The translations under genes were made by a program, and so were the position numbers. DNA of 64,000 bases. It comes from Alistipes montrealensis. GTDB taxonomy: Bacteria; Bacteroidota; Bacteroidia; Bacteroidales; Rikenellaceae. The notes below the pieces were generated by a model. The model saw only the letters and a list, made by a program, of their open reading frames with translations. It did not search any database and was not told the origin of the DNA. Shown piece after piece: positions 7,486 through 17,500 of the stretch. Location of the stretch: the NCBI RefSeq assembly GCF_018362775.1, contig NZ_JAGYXY010000001.1:124001-188000 (forward strand). The letters run 5' to 3'. Position 1 is the first letter of the stretch. Every line of letters begins with the position of its first letter.

Positions 7486-8094
7486 ATGGAAAAATTTAAA
7501 GCATTATTGAAGTCTAAAAAATTCTGGACTTTGGTTGCGGCTATTGTTGCCGCTTTTACGGCGTTTTTCACTACGTCGTGTTCTGCCTCCGCTCGTGTTC
7601 AGCGTTCTGGTATTCACATTGACACTGTTCGTGTCGATTATATTATTCGTTCTCGTAACGTTCAAACCGCTTCCGTATGTCCAACAGATCTATTCAACCC
7701 GATTCGTCCGCTTTCGACCCCGACGTTTGGCCAGTTTATACCTGCGTCTGGAACCTTTACCACCATTGCGATCACTATGAATTCTCTGGTGATACCGTTT
7801 GTTGGGTCTTCCTTCTCAAGGAGAAACCTTACGCCGATCTTCTGCGGATTTATGAATCCTTCAAGTTTTATGAAGTTAATTTCTGTTCCCGTGTCGAACA
7901 GGAATTGTTCGATGGTCCCGAGTGGCCTATCGGTCGCGTCCTTATCTCCTGTTCTATCCTGCATCTCTGGGGAAAAATGTTTGATTGCCTTCGTACCGAT
8001 TGCCTTCGTGAAAAGGTCTCGCCGTCGCGGCGGCCGTCGCGGAAAGCCTCGTCCTTCAACAAAAACAGTTACTCTCGGCGGTAGTCATCTTTAG
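7486..8094 (+). CDS. Phage ORF1: small membrane or lipoprotein-like protein
   Basis: From the ATG at 7486 the protein begins MEKFKALLKSKKFWTLVAAI and continues into AAFTAFFTTSC: a basic start, one hydrophobic helix (about residues 14-30) and a Cys32 in a lipobox-like setting. Short proteins with this N-terminus are common in Bacteroidota phages. The frame stays open for 202 residues, but after about residue 64 it overlaps ORF2, whose codon use is more phage-like, so the functional protein may mainly be its N-terminal part. An in-frame ATG at 7444 is possible but adds an odd N-terminus. Function unknown; membrane location inferred. Confidence 0.55.
   Translation: MEKFKALLKSKKFWTLVAAIVAAFTAFFTTSCSASARVQRSGIHIDTVRVDYIIRSRNVQTASVCPTDLFNPIRPLSTPTFGQFIPASGTFTTIAITMNSLVIPFVGSSFSRRNLTPIFCGFMNPSSFMKLISVPVSNRNCSMVPSGLSVASLSPVLSCISGEKCLIAFVPIAFVKRSRRRGGRRGKPRPSTKTVTLGGSHL
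7677..8084 (+). CDS. Phage ORF2, nested in ORF1 in another frame
   Basis: 135 residues, Trp/Tyr/Cys-rich in the centre (FDPDVWPVYTCVWNLYHHCD) with a basic, Arg/Ser-rich tail. Third positions in this frame follow the T-rich bias of the capsid genes (GAT, TAT, GTT, CTT), whereas the same DNA in the ORF1 frame does not, so this frame is probably translated. It ends 21 bases before the replication gene. No family recognised. Overlapping genes are normal in microviruses. Confidence 0.6.
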   Translation: MSNRSIQPDSSAFDPDVWPVYTCVWNLYHHCDHYEFSGDTVCWVFLLKEKPYADLLRIYESFKFYEVNFCSRVEQELFDGPEWPIGRVLISCSILHLWGKMFDCLRTDCLREKVSPSRRPSRKASSFNKNSYSRR

Positions 8095-8105
8095 GTATCT
8101 GTTCT

Positions 8106-9062
8106 ATGTGTAGTAGTCAGATTACCATTATAAACCCCCGTTATCGCAAGGATGCCGAAATTTTGAAGGTTAATGTCCGTCATTTTAATGATCGTGAAGA
8201 TTATCGCCTTCGTGTTCCTTGTGGTCATTGTGATGAATGCTTAAAAAAGCGCCAGCAACAGTGGTTTTCTCGTGCTAATCATATTATGAAGCGTTTGCAC
8301 TTAAAGCCCGAACAATGTCTTTTTTGTACGTTCACCCTTAAACCGGAGGTTTATGAAAAGGCTAAAGAGAAACCTTATTTAGAGGTTCGTCGTTTTATTG
8401 ATCGTCTCCGTAAGCACCCCCGCTTTCGCTATAAGGACCCGGTTACTAAACGTTACCGTTATCGTAAGGTTAAATTCCCTTACTTTTTCGTTGTTGAGTT
8501 TGCTGATGGTAAAACTGCCGCTAAGCGTGGCCGTTGTTCTACACATCGCATGCACTACCATGCTATATTGTTTAACTGTCCTCTTTATTGGTGGCAGGTT
8601 CGTGATCTTTGGCAGGGTGATGTTGTTGATGAATCTTGTGGCTGGTATACTGGCCTCGGTAAGGCTGAGGTATCGCCTCTTGAATCTGAAGCAGGTGTTC
8701 GTTATGTGCTTAAATATATGACTAAGGATTGCAAGGCACATCAATTCCTTTCAGATATCGACGCTCGCAAAAATGGTAAATTGATTGTTTCACATGGTTT
8801 TGGCCGTCTCTCGAAGGAGGATATAAAAGTTATGCGTGAGAGTATGATGAAAAATTCCTCTTCGTGGTTCTGTCACTTTATTAATAACTACCGCTATTCG
8901 ATTCCTCGGTATTGGAAGGTTGCCTGTTTTTCGAAGGAGGAGATTAAGTGTCGTAACGATTCGCTAGTTCCGTCGATTCTTTGGCAAATGGTTCAACATA
9001 AGTACCGAGATTTTTCTTATCATCATAAACGTGCAATTTATAATATACTGTTATGGCCTTAA
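8106..9062 (+). CDS. Microvirus replication initiator, HUH endonuclease (VP4-like)
   Basis: 318 residues. It nicks the phage origin and stays covalently attached to start rolling-circle replication. Visible motifs: an N-terminal cysteine cluster PCGHCDEC (residues 38-45), the metal-binding HUH motif HYH at 150-152 within RMHYHAILFN, and the catalytic tyrosine motif VRYVLKYMTK with Tyr200 and Tyr204. This order and the length match Gokushovirinae/Alpavirinae initiators. It overlaps the capsid gene by 10 bases. Its nick site should lie in the folded region at 12.4-13.1 kb or near the gene, but was not identified. Confidence 0.93.
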   Translation: MCSSQITIINPRYRKDAEILKVNVRHFNDREDYRLRVPCGHCDECLKKRQQQWFSRANHIMKRLHLKPEQCLFCTFTLKPEVYEKAKEKPYLEVRRFIDRLRKHPRFRYKDPVTKRYRYRKVKFPYFFVVEFADGKTAAKRGRCSTHRMHYHAILFNCPLYWWQVRDLWQGDVVDESCGWYTGLGKAEVSPLESEAGVRYVLKYMTKDCKAHQFLSDIDARKNGKLIVSHGFGRLSKEDIKVMRESMMKNSSSWFCHFINNYRYSIPRYWKVACFSKEEIKCRNDSLVPSILWQMVQHKYRDFSYHHKRAIYNILLWP

Positions 9063-10813
9063 TGTTTCTTTCTCGGCGTCGTAATAAGTTGAGTAATGTG
9101 AATCTTTCGCATACCAACCCTACTACCCTTGCGCCGGGTAATCTTATTCCGATTTCGTTTACTCGTATTGTGAGTGATCGCAAATATCGTTTTCAGCCTT
9201 CCGCCTTTGTGCAGGCCTTCCCGATGAATGCACCGCTTGTTAATGGTTTCAAGCTTTGCCTGGAATATTTTTTTATTCCTGATCGTCTTTATAACGCCGA
9301 TCTTCTTCTTGATTTTACGGGTGTTACTTCGGAGCCTGATAATGTCAAATATCCTTCTTTGAAACCCACTACCTTAAATTCTGTTCTTTCTTTTGATGAT
9401 AAGGCTGGTGTTTCTTTGGATGCTCAGAACATTGTTTCGCCCGGTTCTTTGGCTGATTATATGAATTTTCCCGTTGGTTTTGCTCCTATTGCCACTGACT
9501 CTGCTCAATGGACTCGGCGTTATAATATGTTGAAAGCGGTTGGTTATTTGGATGTAGTTTATAATTATTACATTAATCAGCAAATTCCCGGTATCCCTAC
9601 TGCTTCATATAATTATAATGAACTTGGAGCAGTTAATTTCTTTTTTCTTGTTCAGACTATCGGGGATTTTCTTCGTACGCTTAAAACTTCTTCCGATCCG
9701 GCGCAGGCTATTGATAAGTGGCTTGCTGATACGAAGCCTTCTTTTGATAAGGATTATGACCAGCAACTTATGTCTTGGGCATGGCTTTGCTCGCGTAAAT
9801 CTATTTTTCAGCGTTGTCTTCCGCCCTACTATCTTGAATCTTGGCTCGCTACCTCTGGATATCAGGATGCTGAAATTAAGGTCGATCTTGATGCTGACGG
9901 TCAAACGATTTCTATGCGCAACATTTCATCCATGTCGCACATTCAACGCTGGCTTGATCTCGCTATGGCTGGCGGTTCTCGGTATTCCGACTATACGAAT
10001 GCCGAATTTGATGTTTCGCGTGTTAAGAACGCTTCTACCCCTGTTTTCCTTGGTGCTGATCGTCAGTATCTTGGTTCGAATGTTATTTATCAGACTACTG
10101 GTGCTGGTGATTCTTCGAGCCCGCTGGGTGCTTTTGCTGGTCAGTCCTCTGGTGGTGAGAAGTTCCGTACTCGTACTTTTTCGTTCGGTGAGCCCGGTTA
10201 TTTCATGGTGATGGCTTCGCTTGTTCCGGATGTGATTTATTCCCGTGGTCTTGACCCGTTCCTTGAAGAACTTACGCTTGGTGATTCTTACGCTCCTGCT
10301 CTTGATAATATTGCTATGGAGCCTCTTATGATTCGGGAACTTAATTCTGTGCCTATTTATACCTCTGTTGAATCCGATAATATTACTTTGCAACCTTATA
10401 ATATTACCGAGAATACTGCGGTTGGTTATGTTCCCGCTTGGTCGAAGCTTATGCAGGTTGTTAGCCGTTCGCATGGTCGCTTAACTACGGAACTTGCGTA
10501 TTGGCTTCTTGATCGTTCCTATGGGTATATTCGGGATGCTGATCTTGCTAACTTCAAATCTATTCGTGATTTTATCGAGGCTGGTTTGAACGAAGGTTCT
10601 ATTACCTATGAACGTGCTGAAGCAGTTCTCGCTCTTTTAGAGCGTACTTGTTCTGATGTTGGCCTTTCGTATTCGCCGTATATCCTTCCGAATGCTTATA
10701 ATAATGTTTTTGCGGATATTTCGAATGAGGCCCAGAATTTTGTTGTTACCTTCTCTGCTTCGGCTTCTGCGCTTCGTGAGAAGTCTAAAGTTAATGTTCC
10801 TACAACTCTTTAA
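9053..10813 (+). CDS. Microvirus major capsid protein VP1
   Basis: 586 residues. Forms the T=1 icosahedral shell. The N-terminus shows the microvirus pattern NLSHTNPTTLAPGNLIPISF, then the YRFQPSAFVQAFPMNAPLVNGFKL stretch in which jelly-roll strands of related capsids begin. The length is typical for gut Bacteroidota microviruses, longer than phiX174 F. The gene starts inside the end of the replication gene (coupled translation likely) and is followed after two bases by the scaffold-like gene. The T-ending codon bias is strongest here. Confidence 0.93.
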   Translation: MALMFLSRRRNKLSNVNLSHTNPTTLAPGNLIPISFTRIVSDRKYRFQPSAFVQAFPMNAPLVNGFKLCLEYFFIPDRLYNADLLLDFTGVTSEPDNVKYPSLKPTTLNSVLSFDDKAGVSLDAQNIVSPGSLADYMNFPVGFAPIATDSAQWTRRYNMLKAVGYLDVVYNYYINQQIPGIPTASYNYNELGAVNFFFLVQTIGDFLRTLKTSSDPAQAIDKWLADTKPSFDKDYDQQLMSWAWLCSRKSIFQRCLPPYYLESWLATSGYQDAEIKVDLDADGQTISMRNISSMSHIQRWLDLAMAGGSRYSDYTNAEFDVSRVKNASTPVFLGADRQYLGSNVIYQTTGAGDSSSPLGAFAGQSSGGEKFRTRTFSFGEPGYFMVMASLVPDVIYSRGLDPFLEELTLGDSYAPALDNIAMEPLMIRELNSVPIYTSVESDNITLQPYNITENTAVGYVPAWSKLMQVVSRSHGRLTTELAYWLLDRSYGYIRDADLANFKSIRDFIEAGLNEGSITYERAEAVLALLERTCSDVGLSYSPYILPNAYNNVFADISNEAQNFVVTFSASASALREKSKVNVPTTL

Positions 10814-10815
10814 TT

Positions 10816-11154
10816 ATGAAAAAAGAATTTAATTTTGCAGATATCCCCGCGACTATGTCGCGTTGTTGTCGTAGTCGTGTTCGTGGTTGTTTTCCGTCTA
10901 CTTCTGAGGATGATTTGCTTTGCGGTGTTCGTCCGCTTTCGGATCAGATTCGTTCGTTTCGCGCTGGTGGCCTTCCCCTTGGTACTCGTGAACTTGGAGA
11001 TGGTAATTATGACGAGGATGATTCTATTGAAGTTGATCCTTCTGTTGATCCCGGTCTTGATCGTTTTGAGAGGTCTGAGGCTATTGCCGGTATGATTTCT
11101 TCCCGTATGGCGAGGAAGCATAAGGAAAAGTTAGAACAGGCTAAAACCGAATAG
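10816..11154 (+). CDS. Phage internal scaffolding-like protein (VP3-like)
   Basis: 112 residues, soluble, with an acidic stretch (ELGDGNYDEDDSIEVDPSVD) and a basic, helical C-terminus (SSRMARKHKEKLEQAKTE). Position between capsid and pilot genes, size and charge pattern fit the internal scaffold of gokushovirus-like phages, but sequence similarity is not visible by eye. It could instead be an unrelated small virion protein. Confidence 0.5.
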   Translation: MKKEFNFADIPATMSRCCRSRVRGCFPSTSEDDLLCGVRPLSDQIRSFRAGGLPLGTRELGDGNYDEDDSIEVDPSVDPGLDRFERSEAIAGMISSRMARKHKEKLEQAKTE

Positions 11155-11156
11155 CT

Positions 11157-12302
11157 ATGCCTTTTTTATCAACTGCTTTAGGAATTGGCGCCCTTTTAGG
11201 GGGCGCCAGTTCTGCCGGTTCTGCTATTGCTTCCGGTTCTATGAATCGTAAAAATCGTAAATGGCAGGAAAAGATGTATAAGCAGCAGGTCGCTGATCAG
11301 CGTGAAAATGCCCAGTGGCAGTGGGATAAATCCCGTGAGTATGCTGAATGGTCGTATAAGAATTTTGAATCTCCTAACGCTCAGCGTGCCGCCAATAAGG
11401 CCGCAGGTATTAATCCGTTTTTTGATGGCTCTGCTATACAATCTATGGGTGCTACTCAAGGTGCTGGTTCTGCTCCGGAATCCGGTTCCGTTCCTTCTCA
11501 TGGTCCGTACCAGAATAATCCGATGTCTAATATTCAGGCTGGTGCTTCTTCTCTTCGTGAGGCTGCTATGCAGAATGTTCAGGCACAGAATATTCAGGCA
11601 CAGACCGAGTATACTAACGCTCAGCGTTTGAAGACTATGGCCGAGACTAAAGGTCTTGAGAATGCTAATAGCCTCTTTGATATTGTTAAGGCTACTGCGG
11701 AATCTGATCTTGTTTCGAAGCGTTTCCGTAATGTTCTTGATGAAGTTCAAGCCCGCTTGGCTGAAGCTAATGCTATTGCCGATCTTGATCAGAAGCGTGC
11801 TAAAGTCGCTGAAATTTGGTCTCAGTATGAAAGTAATCTTGCTTCTGCGGCTAAGACTGATGCGGATCGCATGACTGTTGAACTTCTTCGTGATGGCCAG
11901 AAACGTGCACAGGAAGCAGGTATTTCGCTTATTGAGGCTCAGACCCAGACCGAAGGTGCTAAGCAAGCTAATCTTGCTTCTGATACCGATCTTAAGCGTG
12001 CTCAGTCTGAAACTGAAAATGCTTTGCGTGATGGCCGTGTACGTCTTACTTCTGAGCAGGCTAATAAAGTTGTTCGTGATGTGTTTGGTGCTGAAATTTC
12101 TAATCAGAGGGAAGCCGCTGAATTGGCTCGTGTTCTTTCCGGTACTGAGAAGTCTTCTTCTATGTGGTCTCTTTTTGATAAGATTCTTGATACTAAACTC
12201 CGTGGTATTACTGGTCCTCGTGCTTCTGAACTTCGTGATGAATATTATCGTCGATTTATTTCCACGGTTGCAGGTGATTATGTATCTTTATCCGGTAAAT
12301 AG
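11157..12302 (+). CDS. Microvirus DNA pilot protein VP2
   Basis: 381 residues. Minor virion protein that assembles into a tube to carry DNA through the host envelope. A glycine/serine-rich hydrophobic N-terminus (LGIGALLGGASSAGSAIASG) is followed by NRKNRKWQEKMYKQQ and a long Gln/Ala/Glu-rich helical region (about 120-330), the usual pilot-protein architecture. It begins two bases after the scaffold-like gene. Confidence 0.85.
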   Translation: MPFLSTALGIGALLGGASSAGSAIASGSMNRKNRKWQEKMYKQQVADQRENAQWQWDKSREYAEWSYKNFESPNAQRAANKAAGINPFFDGSAIQSMGATQGAGSAPESGSVPSHGPYQNNPMSNIQAGASSLREAAMQNVQAQNIQAQTEYTNAQRLKTMAETKGLENANSLFDIVKATAESDLVSKRFRNVLDEVQARLAEANAIADLDQKRAKVAEIWSQYESNLASAAKTDADRMTVELLRDGQKRAQEAGISLIEAQTQTEGAKQANLASDTDLKRAQSETENALRDGRVRLTSEQANKVVRDVFGAEISNQREAAELARVLSGTEKSSSMWSLFDKILDTKLRGITGPRASELRDEYYRRFISTVAGDYVSLSGK

Positions 12303-12309
12303 TTAAGAT

Positions 12310-12414
12310 ATGGATGTGTATTCAGTAATTCTTGCAATGTTTTTTGTAGTATTTGTCCTTATTTGTGCGTTATTGGTGTCTGTTATTCGACATCTTTGGC
12401 GTAAGTCTAAGTAG
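12310..12414 (+). CDS. 34-residue single-helix membrane peptide, lysis candidate
   Basis: ATG at 12310, TAG at 12412-12414. The peptide has a short N-terminus MDVYSV, an unbroken hydrophobic helix of about 20 residues (ILAMFFVVFVLICALLVSVI) and a basic tail RHLWRKSK. It starts seven bases after the pilot gene and ends six bases before the terminator, so it is the last gene of the phage operon. Topology resembles small single-gene lysis proteins and holin-like peptides, but there is no homology evidence. It could also be a virion membrane peptide. Confidence 0.55.
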   Translation: MDVYSVILAMFFVVFVLICALLVSVIRHLWRKSK

Positions 12415-12420
12415 TATTAA

Positions 12421-12446
12421 CCCCGGCCTTTATGACCGGGGTTTTT
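12421..12446 (+). terminator. Phage operon terminator
   Basis: CCCCGG (12421-12426) and CCGGGG (12436-12441) with a T5 tract at 12442-12446. It closes the rightward phage transcript. Confidence 0.9.
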
Positions 12447-12479
12447 GTTGCGTTAAACTCACCAGCGTTAGCTGGTAAA

Positions 12480-12580
12480 TACTCCGATAATATGCCGCTT
12501 ATCTCCTACTGCTATGCTATTGCAGATTTGCACTGGTAGCACATTGATTACTGATGTCCGCTACTGGCATATTATCAGTA
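12480..12580. repeat. Long-range hairpin, 15-bp stem
   Basis: TACT plus GATAATATGCC (12480-12483 and 12486-12496, with a 2-base bulge) pair with GGCATATTATC plus AGTA (12566-12580). The 69-base loop can fold further. A stable structure in single-stranded phage DNA; candidate complementary-strand origin. Confidence 0.6.
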
Positions 12581-12585
12581 CTCGC

Positions 12586-12607
12586 CGCCGAAGTACCGTC
12601 TTCGGCG
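12586..12607. repeat. Perfect 8-bp hairpin
   Basis: CGCCGAAG (12586-12593) and CTTCGGCG (12600-12607) with loop TACCGT. GC-rich and six bases after the preceding hairpin. Confidence 0.6.
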
Positions 12608-12745
12608 TGCGCAATATTGGTTGCAAAAGGCATTTCCCTTGTCAATATATGCCAGATGTGGAAACGGTATCTCAACCGAGGTTCCATATCGGTTTTGCTA
12701 TATAGTAAAAATATATAAATGCGTCGCAGACACCTTTAGGAGGGA

Positions 12746-12871
12746 GAGCCCGAGAGGGAACCGATACGAATTGTTATTCAGGTCTGTCAGCTATCTGCGC
12801 GCGTGCGCGTTTCGCGTACGTGTGTGTGATTGCTGGTCATGTCTGAATAATCGGATGGGTCCCCTCTCGGC
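12746..12871. repeat. 126-base imperfect hairpin
   Basis: The arm starting GAGCCCGAGAGGG (12746-12758), then CCGAT (12761-12765) and TTATTCAG (12774-12781), pairs in order with CTGAATAA (12843-12850), ATCGG (overlapping 12850-12854) and CCCTCTCGGC (12862-12871), leaving small bulges. The apex is an alternating CG/TG tract. It is the largest fold in the phage genome. Confidence 0.6.
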
Positions 12872-12876
12872 TTATC

Positions 12877-12898
12877 TCAACGTGTTTAATGACGTTGA
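12877..12898. repeat. Perfect 7-bp hairpin
   Basis: TCAACGT (12877-12883) and ACGTTGA (12892-12898) with an 8-base loop. Confidence 0.5.
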
Positions 12899-12988
12899 AC
12901 TATAAAACATCTGAAAAAAAATATCTGCCCTCAGATCGTCTCTAAGCACCGTTTTCGGTGGACCGCTCGTGCAGCGTTGCAAGAAAAA

Positions 12989-13020
12989 TTTGCAAATGTA
13001 AAATCTTTTACATATGTTTG
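12989..13020. promoter_or_regulatory. Operator-like pair inside the prophage right end
   Basis: TTTGCAAATGTAAA (12989-13002) matches TTTACAWWTGTAAA at 13 of 14 positions; TTTACATATGTTTG (13007-13020) matches at 11. Together they also form ATGTAAAA/TTTTACAT around a 2-base centre. They resemble the array upstream of the XRE regulator and suggest that the regulator, or a related protein, binds the prophage. Confidence 0.45.
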
Positions 13021-13105
13021 CTCTCGCAATCCTATTTCGTTCTTTGGCTCCCCTACTGTCGATTTCTTCGATGGTAAACACTCTACCCTCTTGTTCCGGT
13101 TTTGA

Positions 13106-13133
13106 GTTTTCAATACTTACTATTATGTTAAAT
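13106..13133 (+). repeat. attR: Right prophage attachment site, dif-like
   Basis: Arms and spacer: GTTTTCAATAC (13106-13116), TTACTA (13117-13122), TTATGTTAAAT (13123-13133). Spacer and XerD arm are identical to the left site; the XerC arm differs. Excision between the two copies would give a 5,730-bp circle. Confidence 0.8.
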
Positions 13134-13139
13134 TATATG

Positions 13140-13159
13140 GTTGATAAATGATTATCAAC
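13140..13159. repeat. Perfect inverted repeat next to attR
   Basis: GTTGATAA (13140-13147) and TTATCAAC (13152-13159) around ATGA. It lies six bases outside the right attachment site and 18 bases past the channel gene stop. Without a T-run it is a weak terminator for that gene; it could also be a protein site at the dif locus. Confidence 0.5.
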
Positions 13160-13177
13160 TGATTATACCTTTTATAA

Positions 13178-13951
13178 CTACTTATTAGCGTACCAGTAGA
13201 TGCCTCCGACGAAGGCTGCACCGCCGACAATATTACCCAAGGTGGCAGGAATGAGATTGGCAAAGACAAAATCCGCCAAAGTGACTGAGGCTCCATGCAT
13301 CATACCCAGCGGAATGAAAAACATATTGGCGACGCTGTGTTCATAACCGATTGCTACAAAGCACATTACAGGAAAAAACAGGCCCAATATCCGGCCAGCT
13401 ACATCGTTGGCACTCAGCCCCATCCACACAGCAAGGCACACCAGCCAGTTGGCGCCGACACCACGCAGAAACACCATCAGCCACGGCATCGAAACCTTCG
13501 CTTCGGCAACCCCGACAGCCGCAGAATACCACGACTCGGCAGAGAGCATCCCGGGAAGTTTCACGAAAAAATAGGCAAAGAACAGGGAGCCGATAAAATT
13601 GCCGATATATACCAACGTCCAATTTTTCAATACCTTACACCATCCATAGCGTCGTCCTAACGCTCCGGGGACCAATACGGCATTGTTGCCTGTGAAGAGT
13701 TCCGCTCCCGCGAAAACGACCAGCATAAGACCCAGCGGGAAAACAAGGCCCGAAAGCAGCCGCTGCAAGCCCGGCTCTGAGGCCATTGCCGGGAAGCCAT
13801 ACCCTATCACAATGGAAAACAAGCCTCCCATAGCGATATAAGCTCCGGCAAGGAATGCAAGAATCAGGACTTTACGAACAGGTAACGAAATTTTATCGGA
13901 GGCGGATTTTTCCACCAGGGCGAGGACCTCTTTCGGGTTATTGATCGGCAT
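13178..13951 (-). CDS. Formate/nitrite-family channel (FocA-like)
   Basis: 257 residues with six hydrophobic segments and the FNT-family motifs: GGLFSIVIGYG, FAGAELFTGNN after helix 2, and the conserved channel segment VGANWLVCLAVWMG. Such proteins are pentameric inner-membrane channels for formate, nitrite or hydrosulfide. Gene context does not identify the ion, since no pyruvate formate-lyase or nitrite reductase is nearby; formate is plausible in an anaerobic fermenter. A near-perfect Bacteroidota promoter lies upstream (13973-14003). The prophage attachment site is 45 bases beyond its stop. Confidence 0.85.
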   Translation of the reverse strand: MPINNPKEVLALVEKSASDKISLPVRKVLILAFLAGAYIAMGGLFSIVIGYGFPAMASEPGLQRLLSGLVFPLGLMLVVFAGAELFTGNNAVLVPGALGRRYGWCKVLKNWTLVYIGNFIGSLFFAYFFVKLPGMLSAESWYSAAVGVAEAKVSMPWLMVFLRGVGANWLVCLAVWMGLSANDVAGRILGLFFPVMCFVAIGYEHSVANMFFIPLGMMHGASVTLADFVFANLIPATLGNIVGGAAFVGGIYWYANK

Positions 13952-13972
13952 ACAGGGATTTTAATCGGGGGC

Positions 13973-14003
13973 CAAAGATAAACATTTCAGCCGAAACGAC
14001 AAA
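13973..14003 (-). promoter_or_regulatory. Bacteroidota promoter of the FNT channel gene
   Basis: On the minus strand TTTG (14000-14003), a 19-base spacer, and TATCTTTG (13973-13980) fit the TTTG/TAnnTTTG consensus. The start codon is 22 bases downstream of the -7 box. Confidence 0.75.
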
Positions 14004-14121
14004 AAAATGGCTCTCGGGAATGGTCCAAATATCGGCCGGAGCGATGTCAAAGACTCGCAATATATCGGACAATACAATGCGATGCGAGTCTACGGAGCAT
14101 TCTGACCACACGAACATAAAG

Positions 14122-14156
14122 ACAATGCTTCCCGGAAATATGCCGGGAAGCATTGT
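14122..14156 (-). terminator. Terminator of the GH2 gene
   Basis: ACAATGCTTCCCGG (14122-14135) and CCGGGAAGCATTGT (14143-14156) form a perfect 14-bp stem starting five bases after the GH2 stop on the minus strand. The following T-run is short (CTTTATG). Confidence 0.75.
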
Positions 14157-14160
14157 TCGG

Positions 14161-17484
<3,324 letters not shown>

Positions 17485-17500
17485 TCAGAAAAAACGTCGG

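Larger units (their letters stand above)
12447..13105. other. Folded non-coding region of the microvirus, probable origin/packaging region
   Basis: About 660 bases with no convincing gene; the open frames here lack phage codon bias and recognisable features. Successive inverted repeats are present: 12461-12476 (ACCAGC/GCTGGT), 12480-12580, 12586-12607, 12746-12871, 12877-12898 and an AT-rich pair near 13000. Such dense secondary structure after the last gene fits signals for ssDNA-to-dsDNA synthesis, nicking or packaging. No function has been shown for any single hairpin. Confidence 0.6.
7387..13116 (+). mobile_element. Complete integrated microvirus prophage (Microviridae, Alpavirinae-like)
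   Basis: A 5,730-bp unit between dif-like direct repeats. Gene order: lipoprotein-like ORF and overlapping ORF2, HUH replication initiator (VP4-like), major capsid (VP1), scaffold-like protein (VP3-like), DNA pilot protein (VP2), 34-residue membrane peptide, terminator, and a long folded non-coding region. All genes read rightward. Codons end strongly in T (GTT, CGT, GAT, CTT), unlike the GC-rich host. There is no integrase, which fits use of the host XerC/XerD. All essential genes appear open and full length, so it may be inducible. Integrated Bacteroidota microviruses are known; this assignment rests on protein motifs and gene order only. Confidence 0.92.

Noticed and set aside
7535..7780. 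81-residue hydrophobic Leu/Arg-rich frame in the early phage region
   Set aside because: It is a third frame over ORF1/ORF2; the leucines and valines come from T-rich codons of the other frames. No start signal or family pattern.
8811..8835. AGGAGG followed by an in-frame ATG inside the replication gene, like phiX174 A*
   Set aside because: The spacing is long (11 bases) and Bacteroidota make little use of such sites; there is no support beyond the motif.
12514..12905. Two open frames of 63 and 94 codons in the phage non-coding region
   Set aside because: They run across hairpins, lack phage codon bias and have no recognisable features.
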